Below, piece after piece: positions 51,917-64,000 of a stretch of 64,000 nucleotides of DNA (its first letter is position 1; each line of letters begins with the position of its first letter). The notes below the pieces were generated by a model. The model made no database searches and was not told where the DNA came from. It saw nothing but the letters and a program-made list of their open reading frames with translations. Position numbers and translations under genes: made by a program. This DNA comes from Immersiella caudata (Eukaryota > Ascomycota > Sordariomycetes > Sordariales > Lasiosphaeriaceae), in the NCBI GenBank assembly GCA_030512335.1, contig JAULSU010000005.1, positions 1-64,000 of the forward strand, in the 5' to 3' direction.

Positions 51917-52959
51917 ATGTCGACCTCTCAGAGTCCAACATTGCTCAATAATTCATACACACGACTCGAGGACGCCAAGTTCGAACTCTTTCCCGCTTTC
52001 CGGCAGAGCTGCGGTTGCGCATCTAGGAGCTCTCGATATGCGGTTCTCGCCTCTTACAGATCGAGCTGTCACCCCCTTCTTGTCCCCGAGGGCTGCCACC
52101 TGACCGGCTGTACACCACGGTCAACACTCTCAGCAACACCGTCAGCGACCGGCGGTACTGCCTTTCGATCCAAAACGCCCCCACTGCGCGCAGCAAGCAG
52201 CTCCTCCTGGTCAGCCACGAATCTAGAGCCGTGGCACTCTCCTTTTACCGCCTTCATCTCCCCTGCTTCATCCTTCTCCCCACCAGAATCACCAAGACAA
52301 CACTATACCTCAACCCCGAATCCAACATCTTATGCCTCCAGGTCTTTGGCTCGCCCGAGGTCTCCTTTTTCGACTTCATCCATGATCTCGTCGCTTACGA
52401 CCCCCGTGGCGCCGGAGTGAGTCACCTGGGACTTGAATACCACGCTCTCCGCTCGCTTTCGCAGGCGGCATCACCCTCTCGCAGCCCCCTCGCCGCACAG
52501 AGCCTTAATCACACGCTCCAGAATCTTCGGGCACTCCTCTGGTTGTGCCCCTTCCGCGTCAGCCACGGCGCCCCCTATCACCCCTTTTGCAACGGCGTTC
52601 CCATTCTGCCGATGACTTGCTCCTTCGATTCCCCGATACCCGATCAACGGCCAGTAGAAGAGCTGACCCAAATGGCGGCGTCGATTGGCTTCCGTGGTCC
52701 CAATCCGCGGGCAACGCACTGCACATGGGGCCGGATTTCAAGCAACTGCGGTTTAGGATGGCCAATCACTTGCATGGAAACGATACTTCTCGCCCAGATG
52801 CCGCAGAGGAAGGGACTACAGGTTATGGACACCCCGAGCGCGAACTGGTTTTTTCAGGAGGTCACAGCAGAGAGAAAAGGGAACAAGCTAGACTTGCATG
52901 GGGCGTCGGCAGTTGGGTTCTGGTTCGTAGATGTTGAGGCTTTTTGGGGGTTGGAATGA
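51917..52959 (+). pseudogene. 2EXR-domain protein gene, broken by several indels
   Basis: ATG at 51917 (MSTSQSPTLL). The 2EXR signature can be read only across frames: FELFP, then FPAELRLRI-stop-EL (the stop TAG replaces the Trp of the IWELA block), then LDMRFSPLTDRAVTPFL, VPEGCHLTGC, and finally a long open stretch with LYTTVNTLSNTVSDRRYC, LLLVSHESRAVALSFYRLHLPC, LYLNPESNILCL and FIHDLVAYDP. At least three frame changes lie within 250 bp of the 5' part while the 3' 730 bp is open. 2EXR proteins are abundant, mostly uncharacterised fungal proteins. Confidence 0.75.
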
Positions 52960-53143
52960 TACGGAAGGGTACGGTGAATTCGCATGGGCGTCGTTGGATT
53001 TACAGCGTCATCTGCCCCAGCTGGCTTTAGCAACACTGGAATAGAGACCCCAACGACGATGCCATGGTTTTCTCCTTGCCATCACTTTCTTCTTGACCCT
53101 TATATGTACATCCCACTCGCATATCTATCCACAGTCCTCCTCC

Positions 53144-53923
53144 TCACTGCAACTTCGATACCAGATTTGCGAAATCCTTGTTCACACCTTTACCCACATC
53201 CATCGTGAAATACTGCCCAAGATCATGGATCGGGATAGCTGATGTGGCGCTGTTGGGGTTTGTCGGCTTCTTGAGCGAATACGCCCAGCCGAATCTGTTG
53301 TTACCTTTGGGGTTTAGATAGACTTTCTTCCCGTCCCGCTGCGTCCAGGTTGCACAGCCTGTGCATTTTGCCGTAACCTGCCAGTGGGTCGAGTTTACCT
53401 TGGTGCCCGTCTTGTAGACCGTGTAAGTCGCGCCCGTGTAGGCATTTGGTGTTGTATGACCGCTACGCAGAAGTAAGTCAGGGGTTCGCGAAACGACAAA
53501 GGAGAGAGAGGAGACTGCACATACTTGGCCCAGCGAGAGGACGCAAGAACGCCTTGGTTATTTGAGTTTCGGAAAACAACGAGAAGGGGGTTTTGCGGCA
53601 TGCCGCCGCCCCAACCAAGCCCAGCCCAGCCTACTTCGTTCGGGACCACCATTTGCATGACCACGTCGAAAGCTGTGCCGGATGTGGCTGCTTCCGGTAC
53701 CGCCGTGCGAAAGATAATCCCCTTTCCATTATCCAACTTGTAGGGCTCGTACGATTGCCAGAAACTCAGCTTGGTGTCGGGATCCTGAAAGAGTCGCTCG
53801 TTGTCTGCGCTGGCTGCACACACAGCGGCATTAGTTTTCACACGTCAAAAACAGAGATTTGTCAAGATTCTCACCTCCTCTAAGCATGAGGACTGATAGG
53901 AACGTCCAAACTGTCCAGTACAT
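53144..53923 (-). CDS. Secreted single-domain cytochrome (CDH-cyt type)
   Basis: Exons 53923-53875, 53813-53525 and 53462-53144 (introns 61 and 62 nt; donors GTGAGA and GTATGT), giving 218 residues. Signal peptide MYWTVWTFLSVLMLRGASA. The mature part resembles the haem b cytochrome domain of cellobiose dehydrogenase: LSFWQSYEPYKLDNGKGIIF, MQMVVPNEVGWAGLGWGGGM (a likely Met ligand) and HWQVTAKCTGCATW with the likely His ligand and the conserved disulfide CxxC. It stops after the cytochrome: no flavin dehydrogenase or CBM1 follows. Such stand-alone cytochromes may pass electrons to copper monooxygenases outside the cell (inference). Confidence 0.82.
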
Positions 53924-54255
53924 CTTGCTTCGAAGTTTCGGAAGGGGCGAGTAATTGAAAGCGGCCAATGCTGATGGCGGATTCGATTGTGGCCTCGGTC
54001 GTCTTAGTCGAGCCTGTTACCTCACCATGATCCACGCACTCAGAGGCCCTACCCAAACACAAATTCTGTGGAGGAAAAAGACGATCTGGCAGATCAACGC
54101 AGGTTTTGGACGTATCCCAGCTCATTGGGGTTCACGGAGCGGCGCTCACTTTTGTACGGCTGATCCAGACCGGAGGGAGGCAAGACGACCGGGATATTGT
54201 GGCACAACGGAAAATAGGCTCAATCTGGGCAAATCTACCAGGCGCCTTCCTATTA
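53924..54255. other. Intergenic, no gene seen
   Basis: Promoter side of the cytochrome gene. Confidence 0.35.
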
Positions 54256-54560
54256 GCGGAACTCGTACACACTTTTAGGGAACACGGTATAGAACATTCC
54301 AATCGAGTACCAATTGGACGGAGCCCTTCCGAACAGGTTGTGGCAGTCGCTGAGCTGATCCCCGCGAAGCCTGCAACTGCCGTCCTTGCTGGGGTATGCA
54401 GCAATAATCTGGGGCCACGCATCCCCATCACCCCATGACCTGGTAATAGAAGGCGGCAATTGGTAAGGGGGGGTTTCACAGTCCGTGCCAGAACATGGGG
54501 CATTTGGCATCTAGCATGGGCTTCACAATGGCACCCGCATCCTCTTAAAACTTCACAATT
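54256..54560 (-). pseudogene. Possible remnant of a relative of the 922-aa secreted protein
   Basis: KRMRVPL then, after a frame change, KPMLDAKCP resembles KRAGVPIMKPLFDACE of the gene at 29245-32084. It goes on as YQLPPSITRSWGDGD, IIAAYPSKDGSCRLRGDQ and WYSIGMFYTVFPKSVYEFR before a stop. The resemblance is short, so this is a weak call. The stretch could also be a small secreted-protein remnant of its own. Confidence 0.3.
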
Positions 54561-55476
54561 GGATTCCAGGCCTGACAGTTTCAATAAGACAAGCGATAGT
54601 GGCAAGTAATAAGGGGCTTTAGAGATTCTCGTTCTGCTTCCCGATCACGGCAGATTAATCCTCCTTCGGTCAGCCCTGGCTACCTGCTGGCCTTAACACT
54701 CCTCTGGCAAACAACTCAACGTTAATTTAACCTGCTCTAAAAAGAAACAAACCGGCTCAATGGAAAGACGCTCCCTGCCTGGTTGCTAGCACGCAGGCTG
54801 GGAACTTTGAAGTTAGAACAATTCATGTGTATTGTGGCGTTCGCGGTCACAATGTTGTTATAGACGAAAGAATACAGTCTAGGACAGGGGGCACAAACAT
54901 CGCCGCCCAACGCCGTGAAGTACAACGGGTATTAACCTGTCGAAATCCATCAATTCGTGGCAACAGACTAGTTAAGTCCAGGTTGGATAATTCCCTGGAG
55001 TGGATTCTGATCTCACAATCCTGATCAGTCCGACATCAGCGACACTAGCACTAACACAATGCGGCGAGAGTTCCTCTGCTGTCACGTCACTCCAGGACCC
55101 GGGGAAAAACGAAGATCGATCTACGGACGAGTTTGTTGCTATGTTTGGACGTGGTTCGTTCCTCCCGGGATTGGAGCAAGGTACTCGCCCGCATATCGGA
55201 AGGTTCAGCAGATGTCACCATTTCGCAACTTGGTGATATGCAGAGGAATTGTCAAATGGGTATTATTTACGCTGCTAACTATAGGGGTGCGAAACTCCTC
55301 AGCCTCCTGTAGACATTCACATGCGCGGTGTGAAGGGAATTAATGGGTGTGATGGCCTCGCGAAGGGCTGGATAGTCCACTAGCGGCCCCTCTACCGCGA
55401 CACCGCTTCGTGCAATGATCGCTTTGCAAACTTGATTCCTCCAACGCCAAAGTGAACGACTCCGCGGTACCTCCTG
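54561..55476. other. Intergenic, no gene seen
   Basis: Slightly AT-richer than the flanks. Only short ORFs without domains. Confidence 0.4.
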
Positions 55477-57344
55477 TCAAGCAATTTCCCTGGGCACGGC
55501 TCTGCCGTCCTTCTCCTCCAGGCTCCCTCGGTCGTGATGGTCGTGCCCTACAACTTTCTGGACAGCTGCGACAGCCGCATCGGTAAGGTGTTTGTCCTCG
55601 AACACTGCGATCGTTAGCTTTCCATTCCCTCCGAATCAAGCGTTCAAGATAAGGGGATACTCACTAAACGCCAACTCCTCCAACGTCCGCCCAAATGTCT
55701 CGGGAAAGAAAAAGTACACAAAAATTACCTCGTACGCCAGCCAGCAGCAATAGCTAATCAGATACTGCCAACCCACCGAGTCCAACCCTATTGGGTTCAC
55801 AAATGTGGTGAAAAAGCTCGCCAACCGCCCAAAAAGCTGAAACACTGATATGCCTCTCGATCGTTCCGCATACGGCCAGATTTCCACCATGTAGGTATAA
55901 GTCAGTGCGTTGTACCCCATATTGTAGCAGGGCGAGTAAGCGTAGATGAAGAACATGGTGGCGATGTTTGCCGCCTGGTTCGGGGTGCCGCCTTTCGAGG
56001 CAGTTTGGGACTTTTGCATGGCGACGGTCCAGGCGGTGTAACAACAAAGGAGGGAAATGGTGCAGGCGAGGTACATGACGCGACGGCGGATTTTGGTGAC
56101 GAGCAGAGAGACGGTGACGCCGCAGAAGAGGGACCAGCAGGCGATGGAGACGTTGATCTTTTGGATATAGTTGGAGTCTTGGTATCCAATGAGCTTGAGG
56201 AGGTCGCCGAGGTAGTATCTGCGGGTGGGGGGCGGGTTAGGAGTTTGTTGTTGACAGGGGCGGGATAGTGTAGGGGGTGGGGTGGATGGGTGGGGGAGGA
56301 AAATAGGGGGCGTACGAGATTAACGTATTTCCGGACCACTGGGTGAAGAGACCCAGCATGGTAGTGATAAGAACACGGCGGCGCATTCCCGCTGTTTTGA
56401 CCAAGTCGGTCCATGACCTCTTAGAGGCTTCGAGTTCGAGCTGGATGGTGGTCTGCATCTGGACGAATTCGGCCTGTACGAACTCAAGCCCACGCTCAGC
56501 TTCACCGTGATACATGATCAAGATATCTTGGGCTTCTTCGGCGCGGTCTTTGGTGATAAGCCAGCGAGGTGATTCGGGGAGAAAACTGAAATGTCAGAAC
56601 CTCCAGACAAGGTTTGGTGGGGTACTACTCACAAGACGAAGATGATTTGCAACAATGACGGGCAAATTTGCAACAGGGAAGGAATGCGCCAAGCCCAATC
56701 GCTGTCGATGTTGTTGGTCCCGAAGCAAATGGCAGCGGCGACGATCTGTCCCACGAAATAGGCGACATTGAAGAGGGAGGTCATGATGGGACGTTCCTTT
56801 GGGTATGCCAACTCTCCAATGAGTGATGACCCCGAAACGATACAGGTCGGGATGCCAAAGCCCAGTACCATGCGCGCCACAATGTACATGCCGGCATGTT
56901 GCGCAAACCCCTGAATCAGGGCGCCGATGACCATGATGACGGACCCTCCAAAGATGGACCAGCGACGCCCAAACTTGTCATTGACGATGGGGATGAATGG
57001 TAGCGAGAGAATGGCGCCGAGCGAGTAAGCCGCTGCGATGATGCCCTTGAGTGACCCGGTCGGGTTCTTAAAGTCTTTATAACGGTAAGTCGCTGACCTT
57101 TGCGCCGAGCCACTTTCTTCACCCAGAACTCACATGTATTCCATGAGGGCACAATCTGGAGGGCATTAATCATCTGCGAGTCGAAGCCCGATGTTAACTC
57201 AATCCCCATGCATGTCGGGAACAGCATGAGGTAGAGGTAGAGGAGGTTCGGTTTTCGGAAGAACCATATTTTGTCCTCGTTGGCGAGCCGTTGAATGATA
57301 GGATCGGACTTGCCCTTCTCGCGTTTGGCCGTGCCGATGGCCAT
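55477..57344 (-). CDS. MFS sugar transporter (hexose/lactose-permease-like)
   Basis: Five exons: 57344-57134, 57074-56633, 56585-56316, 56218-55665, 55604-55477 (introns 59, 47, 97 and 60 nt; donors GTGAGT, GTGAGT, GTACGC, GTGAGT). 534 residues. The sugar-porter marks are in order: GFDSQMINALQ in TM1, NDKFGRRWSIFGG loop, GFGIPTC, ELAYPKERP, the central FLPESPRWLI, then GNTLISYYLGDLL, YTYMVEIWPYAERSRG and the end box FFFPETFGRTLEELAF. The PESPRW and PETFGRTLEEL boxes each become complete only after splicing. Likely plasma-membrane H+/sugar symport; the sugar cannot be told. The C-terminal tail (HHDRGSLEEKDGRAV) is polar and cytosolic. Confidence 0.9.
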
Positions 57345-60300
57345 GGCGGCGGTGGGGGGTGTCTGGGGCTCTCAGTGTCAGCACATGAGGCCTGGGGCGA
57401 TGTGGGTGACTTTCGTGATGATCGAGGGGTTGTGTGTTTTGGTGTTTCGCCGGAGAAGGGGTCTCCCTTGCGCGGCCCGGGCAAACAGCAGGAGAGGGAA
57501 AAAAGGGCAGGGACGGGACGGCCGTAGGCAAAGCTGGGGAGAGCAAGCTGTATTAATTTGCGCCGGCGTTCACGCGACAAAAGAAGGCCAATATAGGCTG
57601 CAGTGTGACCCAAAACGTTGGGATCTCCACACTTTTCCCAGTTCCTGGGATGGACCCCAGCTTGTGCTTTGCTGGTTTTGCTAGCGCTAGTTGGCGACTT
57701 TGGCCATCTTGATCGCACTGACTTGGTAACTTGGTAGAGTATATCCGCCTTGCGCCGTGCGTTTACCCCAGGGCCCAATCCCCGCTGTCATGTCCGAGTG
57801 TGCATGTGTTTGCCCTCCATTACGCTGCAACGCTGGTCCCAAATCCGACCAACCGCAGAAGAGAATTGTGATTAAGCAGCAACAAACGTTTGTCAAGACG
57901 ATTCGCAGGTCCCGGGGCTTGGCGGTGACCGCATTTTTAGGGGGGAGCCCCTCTCCTTCGACCGCCGGTTAAACTCAACTCCAAGACGGGAACTTCGCGA
58001 CGCACTTTACCGCTCTAAATTATCTCCCACATTATCGAGAAAGCTCGATAATCGTGCGGACTCGCCTAGACCCAGTAGTCCGACCAGGGTGCGCGTGGAG
58101 GCGACCCGCCCAGCCTTTGCACCTATCACTTACACACCTTCTCGATGCCTGTATCCCGCCGGCCTGAAGCGAGGCGTTGTCAAAATAAGCAGTTTCAATT
58201 CAGCGCAATCCTAAAAGCCAATTCCAGGACTGGGGCTACTGTGGATCAAAACAGTGCTCTGGTACCTTTGCTGGCACGGTAGTAGTCGTTGTGTCTCGAT
58301 GCAGCAATGGACATCCCAAGCGGCCGGGAGGCGGCGATCCTCGCTGTTCCCGCCAGCGCAGATCCGGAGAAGTTCTTTGGAGAGCTAATTTTATGCCAGG
58401 TTGACCTCTTCCATAGTCTGCTACAGTCAGGGCATATAGCTGGTTGCACTACCTGGGGAGGTAGTGTGTGCTCGTACTCTCCTCACCTCGGTGGTCCCGG
58501 ACCCACCTGCACACCTTACTGCCTTGTCAGACTTTGCATACACTCAACTTCGCAGAGGCATGCATGCTGTCTACAACTAGAGCGCGCCGTGGTGGTTTGC
58601 ATGGCCAAGGGAAAAGGCCATCGGTGGGAAAAAAAGCCATGGGGGCCAAGTCCGATCGAGAAGAAGGGGGGTCGCTTTCCGCATTAGGTGCCAAGAGCCG
58701 CCCCCCTTTAGCCGCTGGCCGACATGGTATATCACCAACAATGTCCACTCTTGCTGAGAGATTTCTTGGACCTTTGGCCGTGGCCCTGCACAAAATCCGT
58801 GGCTGGCAGCAGATGCACCACATACCCCGCGTCTGCTCACTGCGGCAATTTCATTTCTCATTGCGCATGCGAAGGTCCTAAAGGGCTGTGTAAACCCTTT
58901 TCTTGACACATCCGAGCATTTTGTCTTGGATTTGATGCATAGCAAAGTCTTTGGCGGCTACCCACGGCAACCACTGTATAGTAGCAGGCCCCCGACTTCC
59001 AACGAGACGCCCGTGGACGATGAACTGAGACCCGGATGCATTGCATACGAATGTTGATGTTTCTCTCGCCTCCACTGTCGTTTTGGTGGGCGTCCGTCTT
59101 CAGCATCAAATTCCAACCAGCGAGATAATTCCAAGCGAGGAATTATTCCAGCATTTTTTGGACTTTCCCGTGTCCTGCACGCTACTGGACTTGGTCACGG
59201 CTGGTACCGGAATCTCCATGGCGATCCAGACCAGCCACAACCACCACCTCTTCCCCCCCTTCGCCGTCTCTATTCCGGAAGTCAGGGGTCACCCTGTCCC
59301 AACCTTGCCATTGATCGCCTCTGGCAGCCACAAAGGCGACCTCTGACGTGCCCGAAGCTTCACCACATGCAAACCCGTCCGTCCCCCCCAAATCTTCAAC
59401 CCCCAATCACATCTTCCACTCACCCAACCCGCCAAGACGGCTCACACCACAAGGGAGAGGCCACGCCAATCTAATAATCACCATTTAGAGTTATCTAATC
59501 TATCGTGCTCCCAACGCCCTGTCGGGATTCGTCCGCAAATGTGAAGCACCTACCGCATTGAGACGCAAGGGGGCTAGAAACGACGCAGTATTCAGGAGCC
59601 CTCGTAAATGAATTACATTTCTGGTGCAGAATCGGCTTCGCTAATGCGCTGGGACGGTGGGAGGCCGAGGATGCGGATTTGTGGATGCGGTTTCACCCTG
59701 GGAAAACCGGGGAAGCGCACCGCGGTACTAGCTGTTGCACAGGATCGAGAAAAAGGCTCACTGGCCTACGGGTAGGTTGCCAATTAGAGGTTGCGACGGG
59801 ACAGGTGGATGCATCTGAAAAGGGGCTGGGGATGTGGTTTGCGGTAATTCTTCGGGGCTCGATGTTTGCTGTCCTAATTCCATGAGTGTTTGCCCGCAGG
59901 AGGACACAAGACGGTGCCTGGTGTCGGATCAAGGGGTTACACTGAGAATGCGAGTGATCTACAGCCAGTGTCAGCGGATCAATAAGCTCTCGGGTACCAT
60001 TACAGCTGCTGAACCCTTGCCCACTTATTTCTCCATTTCGCGGCACTCGTCCCGCAAACTGCGGAGCTCCGGACTTTGGACAAGAGGTCGTCTCGCAAGT
60101 GGGCACTCTAACTAGGCCCTCTATCTCAGAGATCCAAGCTACCATTGATGAACGATGGAGCAATGTCGCGAACGAGTGGTTCGTGGAATTAACTGACTTT
60201 CTTGGCCTTATCGTCCTTCACGCTGACGCTGCCCACTGAAGGTCTGCCTTGACACCAAGGTGACTCCATCCAGCTCACCGCCTTTTACTTTCTTCATATC

Positions 60301-61318
60301 GTCATATTATCATTCCTTCCGTCCCGTGCTTTCACATGGGAAAGAAGTAGAAAAGTAGGTGATGGACGACCACGGGAGTGTCCGCTCCACTTGCATTACT
60401 ACCAGGAAAGTAGGAACCTGCAGCACCGTGGCACAGCCTGCTTTTACCGATCCCCCCAGCTCCCGAAGCTCAACCGGGAAGGTGTCCTGCACCTGTCATT
60501 GTCAATGTCAGTGTCAGCGTCCCTGTCAGCATCGCAGCTCTCTCATCTCACTCGGCTAGTCTAGGCCCGGGCCGGCAAATCAACTCTCTTCACGTCTTAC
60601 ACACCAAATTACTCGCATTCGACACCGAGATGGCGATGGACGAGCAGGGCGCGTGCTCGCTAAAACGGAGCGCCGTAAATCCGTGCCCGACACAAAAAAG
60701 GAAAAATAAGTCGGTGCTGGGAAGAATAATCCTCCGGTTCGGTTGCTCCGGCTGGGTCGGGTCGGGTCGGAGGAAATAGGGGCGGGGGCAGGGACGCCGT
60801 GGTGGGACTGAAAAGAATGGAGGAGGCCCTTGCTCCGCCGAAGGACCTCCTCTCAGGGTTAAAGAGCCGCAAGGACCCCGCGTACCGCAACTACGTACCT
60901 TTCAGCCCCTCGATCGAAGGGGTCTGGGAGGACACGTTGTCAAAGTTGCCTCAAAATGTGACTAGACAAACTTTGGAATTTTTGCAAATCCGTTCTAGGA
61001 CTGAATGTGTCAATCACAGTACCCTGAACCCGAATCAGGAGCGTTCCCAGCCAGGGTTGCCGGTGGAACGCAGTCGGAGACTTGAACAGCGCCAAGATGA
61101 TAAGTTCCTGTAGATGATGTGGATGATGAACAACAGATGTGTGCAGGAGCAGTGGGCATTTGTCAGATCTTCGGAATCTTCGGAGTAAATGCGTCCTCTT
61201 GTCAGGGAAAGCCCATCTGTAGATGCCGGGGATACAAGTTTCCGAAGCATTAGACGCTGTTTGGCCTCTGGGGGTATCTCCATAGCTGTCCATCCGCTTG
61301 GGCCCCCTCGACCGTCTC
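57345..61318. other. 4-kb gene-poor region
   Basis: No ORF with a recognisable domain on either strand and no convincing splice chain. Holds the sugar-transporter promoter at its left end. Small features: a TGTCAR-type microrepeat near 60495-60535 and a GGTCGGGTCGGGTCGG run near 60755. Short ORFs at 58289-58687, 59693-60163 and 60799-61113 were looked at and left out. Confidence 0.45.
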
Positions 61319-62595
61319 TCACTCCCTCTCATGCACTCCGTGCGCTCTTCTCAGCGCATCCACGGCATCCCGATCATACTCGTCCTTCTGCTTCATAAAA
61401 GGCAGATACATGAACGTGTGCGGACATCCTAAGTACCGCTTGAACGACACCCTAGTTCCACCGGCCACCAGCTTCATCCCGTACGCCTCGCCCTCATCCC
61501 TCAGCGGATCCACCTCGGCTGTGCGAATGAACGTATCGCACAGTCCGCTCCAGTTCGTTGCACGGATGGGACAGAACCACCAATCCGGCCAGAGCTTTCG
61601 CAGCTCGGGCATTTTGTCGTGAGGCATGGAGAATTTGCCAAAGTACTGGATCCTCTTCCAAGGGAGCACAGGCGCGCGATGAAACTCGTGGAACGAGGGA
61701 AAAGGCGAGTCGATGTAGAAGCGGTAGGAGAGACCGTCGGTGGCCGGAGGGACGGAGAGGAGACAGAGGCGGAGGGGGATGCCAGCGTCGCGGGCCATGT
61801 GCTGAAGGACGATAGAGATGTGCGCTCCTGCGGAAACGCCACCGATGGAGACAGAAGTGGGGTTGATTTTGAGCTTGATGGAGGCGTCACGAACCTATGA
61901 TGTTGATGTCAGAACGGCTGATCATTGTCAAGGGTAAATGGGGAGGGAGTACCCAGTTCAAGGCGGCCCAGGCATCTTGGATGCATTTGCCCCATACCGT
62001 TTCTGAGGATATGTCAGCGCCATGTACTCTCAGCCCAGGGGTAGTGAGCGAGCATACCAGGGCAGTGGCGATAGTTGACGTCAACGACGACGACGCCGGC
62101 CTCGCGCATGCTGAGACATATCTGGGCTTCTGACTGAAGGTCGCCAAGGACAAACCCTCCACCTACAAGTTGGTCAGCCAGCATTATTGAACAGACGAGA
62201 GGGGGAGACGCACCGTGATGGTTCATGTGCACAGGATAGGGGCCAGGGCCGAACCTGAGGGGGTCGGGATGGTACACCCGAACGGTGATGTTTGCGCCAT
62301 CTTGCGAGCTCACAATGTGGTCGGCGACCCGCTCGTAGTGAGAGGAGTCGACGGCGATAGGCGAACGATACTTGTCCGGATTCGCACGCACGTCCTCCAG
62401 CGGGATGGTATGAGCTGGAGGCTGTCTGGCAACCACGTCAACATAGTAGCGCAGGAACTCGGGGTCGAGCTTAGGGCGGATATGATCCTCGATGAGGTCC
62501 TCGGGGGGAGCGGCTGGCTGCGGGTCGCTCTCAGCGGGCGAGTCCGAGCTAGAGCTCAGCTCATCGACCGTGATGCCCGACTCAAGGCTGGCCAT
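61319..62595 (-). CDS. HSL-type alpha/beta hydrolase (esterase/lipase)
   Basis: Four exons: 62595-62214, 62162-62058, 62002-61953, 61894-61319 (introns 51, 55 and 58 nt; donors GTGCGT, GTATGC, GTACTC). 370 residues from ATG 62595. The oxyanion box (H)HGGGFVLGDL is formed across intron 1, VDVNYRHCPE across intron 2, and the nucleophile elbow GGVSAGAHIS gives GxSxG. The catalytic Asp is in AEVDPLRDEG and the His in CPHTFMYL, as in hormone-sensitive-lipase-like esterases (arylacetamide deacetylase type). No signal peptide; the first 40 residues are acidic and disordered. Likely cytosolic carboxylester hydrolase with unknown substrate. Confidence 0.9.
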
Positions 62596-64000
62596 CTTCC
62601 CTTCACTCCTCTCCGTCTCGGCGCGCAAGGAACGAGGTGCTGATGAGAAAAGGGAACTGCGCGGGATGCAGATAAGCAAAGAGCAATGAGGTCACAGTGG
62701 AGGAGCTAAACCCATCACCCCGCTTTCCGCTCTGCCGCTGACGTCCTCTTCGGCAAATCTCATCCCAAGACCCGGCAGCGGCGCGGCTCGGGAGGTCAAC
62801 GACACCCCAACCACAAAACATGAGGCTCTGGAGTCCATGGTTCTCCATGTCACCGGTATTTAGAACCCTGGCTGCGGCAAGCATATCGTCCTTGTCTTTG
62901 TGCATCCTGTCTTGGGGAAAAGCAGCAAAAAGTCGCGGCGGCGAACAGACACGCCTTATGTCGAGTGGAATTGCTTCGAATGTGCGCGCTTAGCCACGCC
63001 CGTGCGTGCGCCATCGTGTTGCTGAATCGTCGAACGCCCGGCCCATCCCCGTGAAATCTTAGCACTCCGCGCTTGTCGCCGATATGTGAGGATCGAGGTG
63101 CGCTGCGCACGTAGTAGTGAGATGCGGGGGCCTCGCGCGAAGAGGATAAAGGCGCTTGTGTACTGTTAGGCGATCGAACTGAAGTTGATACCAGGAGGTG
63201 GGTGATCTTTTCCAACCCCGTTGCCGAACATTCTGCGGACATGGGCCGAAAACGGACCCACCTTGCCGGGCCAACCCGACCGAGCCACGCCGCGTGCACC
63301 GTTCGGTCTTGAAAACGTCAGTGCTCATCTGTGTGGACAGCGGCGTCACAGGTCTCCCATCTCGCGACCACCAGCCGGATCCCAGTGCGGACCAACAAGT
63401 GGCGCCCAGAGACGGGCTGGCGGCACTCCGGGCTTCGCGTCGCCCCTCCAATCCGGAGACGCGTGGGCGCGACAACCACGATAGAGCCAAGACAGCACCC
63501 GCAAGCCCCGCCATGAGCCTCGCTTAACCTTCCCCGTTTCGAGCTAGATTTCCGCCCAGTATTGACGACATCGAGACGTAATTTGTCGCCCGCCGAAGCA
63601 TTTCGACCTTTCAGGCAAGGCCCCCGATAATCGTTTCCGGGTTAAACGCCGTCGCTAGTTCTGGTGGACGCGAACCAGTCTCGCTGCGGAAGAAGCGAGA
63701 GCCAAGGCCGTTTTGCATGTGCGCGCGGCGAACCGCATTCGAATTCGATGAGAACAGTCAAAGAAGTGTGTGCAGTGTGCAAGAAGTGCTGGGCAGTCGA
63801 GGATGTCGGCACGAGGATTTCGGATTCTGTTGTGCAACGCGCATGGTGTTCGGTGGATTTTCTCTGGATGCCACGGCACTGAAGCTTTTTTTCTCGCCTA
63901 TTCTTCCCTCCTTTGCAGTGTGTGCAGGTGCGGATCCACCCCCACGTGGCCTGCCGTTCCCGTGTCAAAGTGAGCCTCTCGCTTGATTTGACCTGGAAGA
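62596..64000. other. Intergenic to window end, no gene seen
   Basis: Promoter side of the esterase gene. Only overlapping short ORFs on both strands, none with a domain. Confidence 0.4.

Noticed and set aside
59693..60163. 156-codon open frame on the minus strand
   Set aside because: No signal peptide, domain or splice pattern; composition like surrounding non-coding DNA.
60799..61113. 104-codon open frame on the plus strand
   Set aside because: No homology recognised and no conserved motif.
1..64000. CRISPR arrays, bacterial operons, rRNA genes
   Set aside because: None seen; the window is fungal nuclear DNA.

Overview
The window is subtelomeric DNA of a filamentous ascomycete (Pezizomycotina, most likely Sordariomycetes; the species cannot be told). 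This rests on short GT-AG introns (47-133 nt) with CTGAC/CTAAC-like branch sites, HET-domain and NACHT genes, UstYa-like and DUF3176 proteins, Fot1/pogo transposon remains with G-to-A decay, and (CCCTAA)n telomere repeats. The CCCTAA orientation puts the chromosome end to the left.

Left end (1-8.1 kb): two head-to-tail copies of a Penelope-like retroelement (period about 3.76 kb). Each has an RT of the APVLAN...YIDD type, no recognisable GIY-YIG endonuclease, and a hammerhead ribozyme fold at its 3' end. The copies are separated by a short telomeric stretch, and the inner copy joins an interstitial (CCCTAA)n tract whose other end abuts a truncated LTR. This is the arrangement expected of an endonuclease-deficient Penelope-like element priming on chromosome ends. 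A 19-bp minisatellite follows.

Accessory zone (8.4-25 kb): an NLR-type gene (SesB-like hydrolase plus NACHT, 2 or more exons), a truncated hypothetical gene, LTR pieces in inverted orientation, a 1.86-kb Fot1/pogo element with perfect 43-bp TIRs and a dead transposase, two small secreted-protein genes, and a HET gene split after its LSHC motif by a 3.3-kb TIR element (5-bp duplication), itself carrying a 490-bp solo LTR (TSD CTTAG). A piece of a second HET gene is fused to the 3' end of the first.

Inner part (25-64 kb): mostly ordinary fungal genes mixed with pseudogenes. In order: a monocarboxylate-permease-like MFS gene divergent from a Zn2Cys6 regulator; a 922-aa secreted protein of unknown function; a decayed PDR-type ABC transporter; an NAPE-PLD-like metallo-beta-lactamase convergent with a flavin-reductase-like gene; a GT32 (OCH1-like) glycosyltransferase; a broken TPR gene; two HxxHC (UstYa-like) membrane proteins; a small secreted protein; a DUF3176 membrane protein; a five-exon fungal transcription-factor-like gene; a broken 2EXR gene; a secreted single-domain CDH-type cytochrome; a five-exon sugar transporter; and a four-exon HSL-type esterase.

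Exon structures were derived by eye from splice sites. For every gene called intact the exon lengths sum to a multiple of three, except that the 5' end of the NACHT gene is unresolved.
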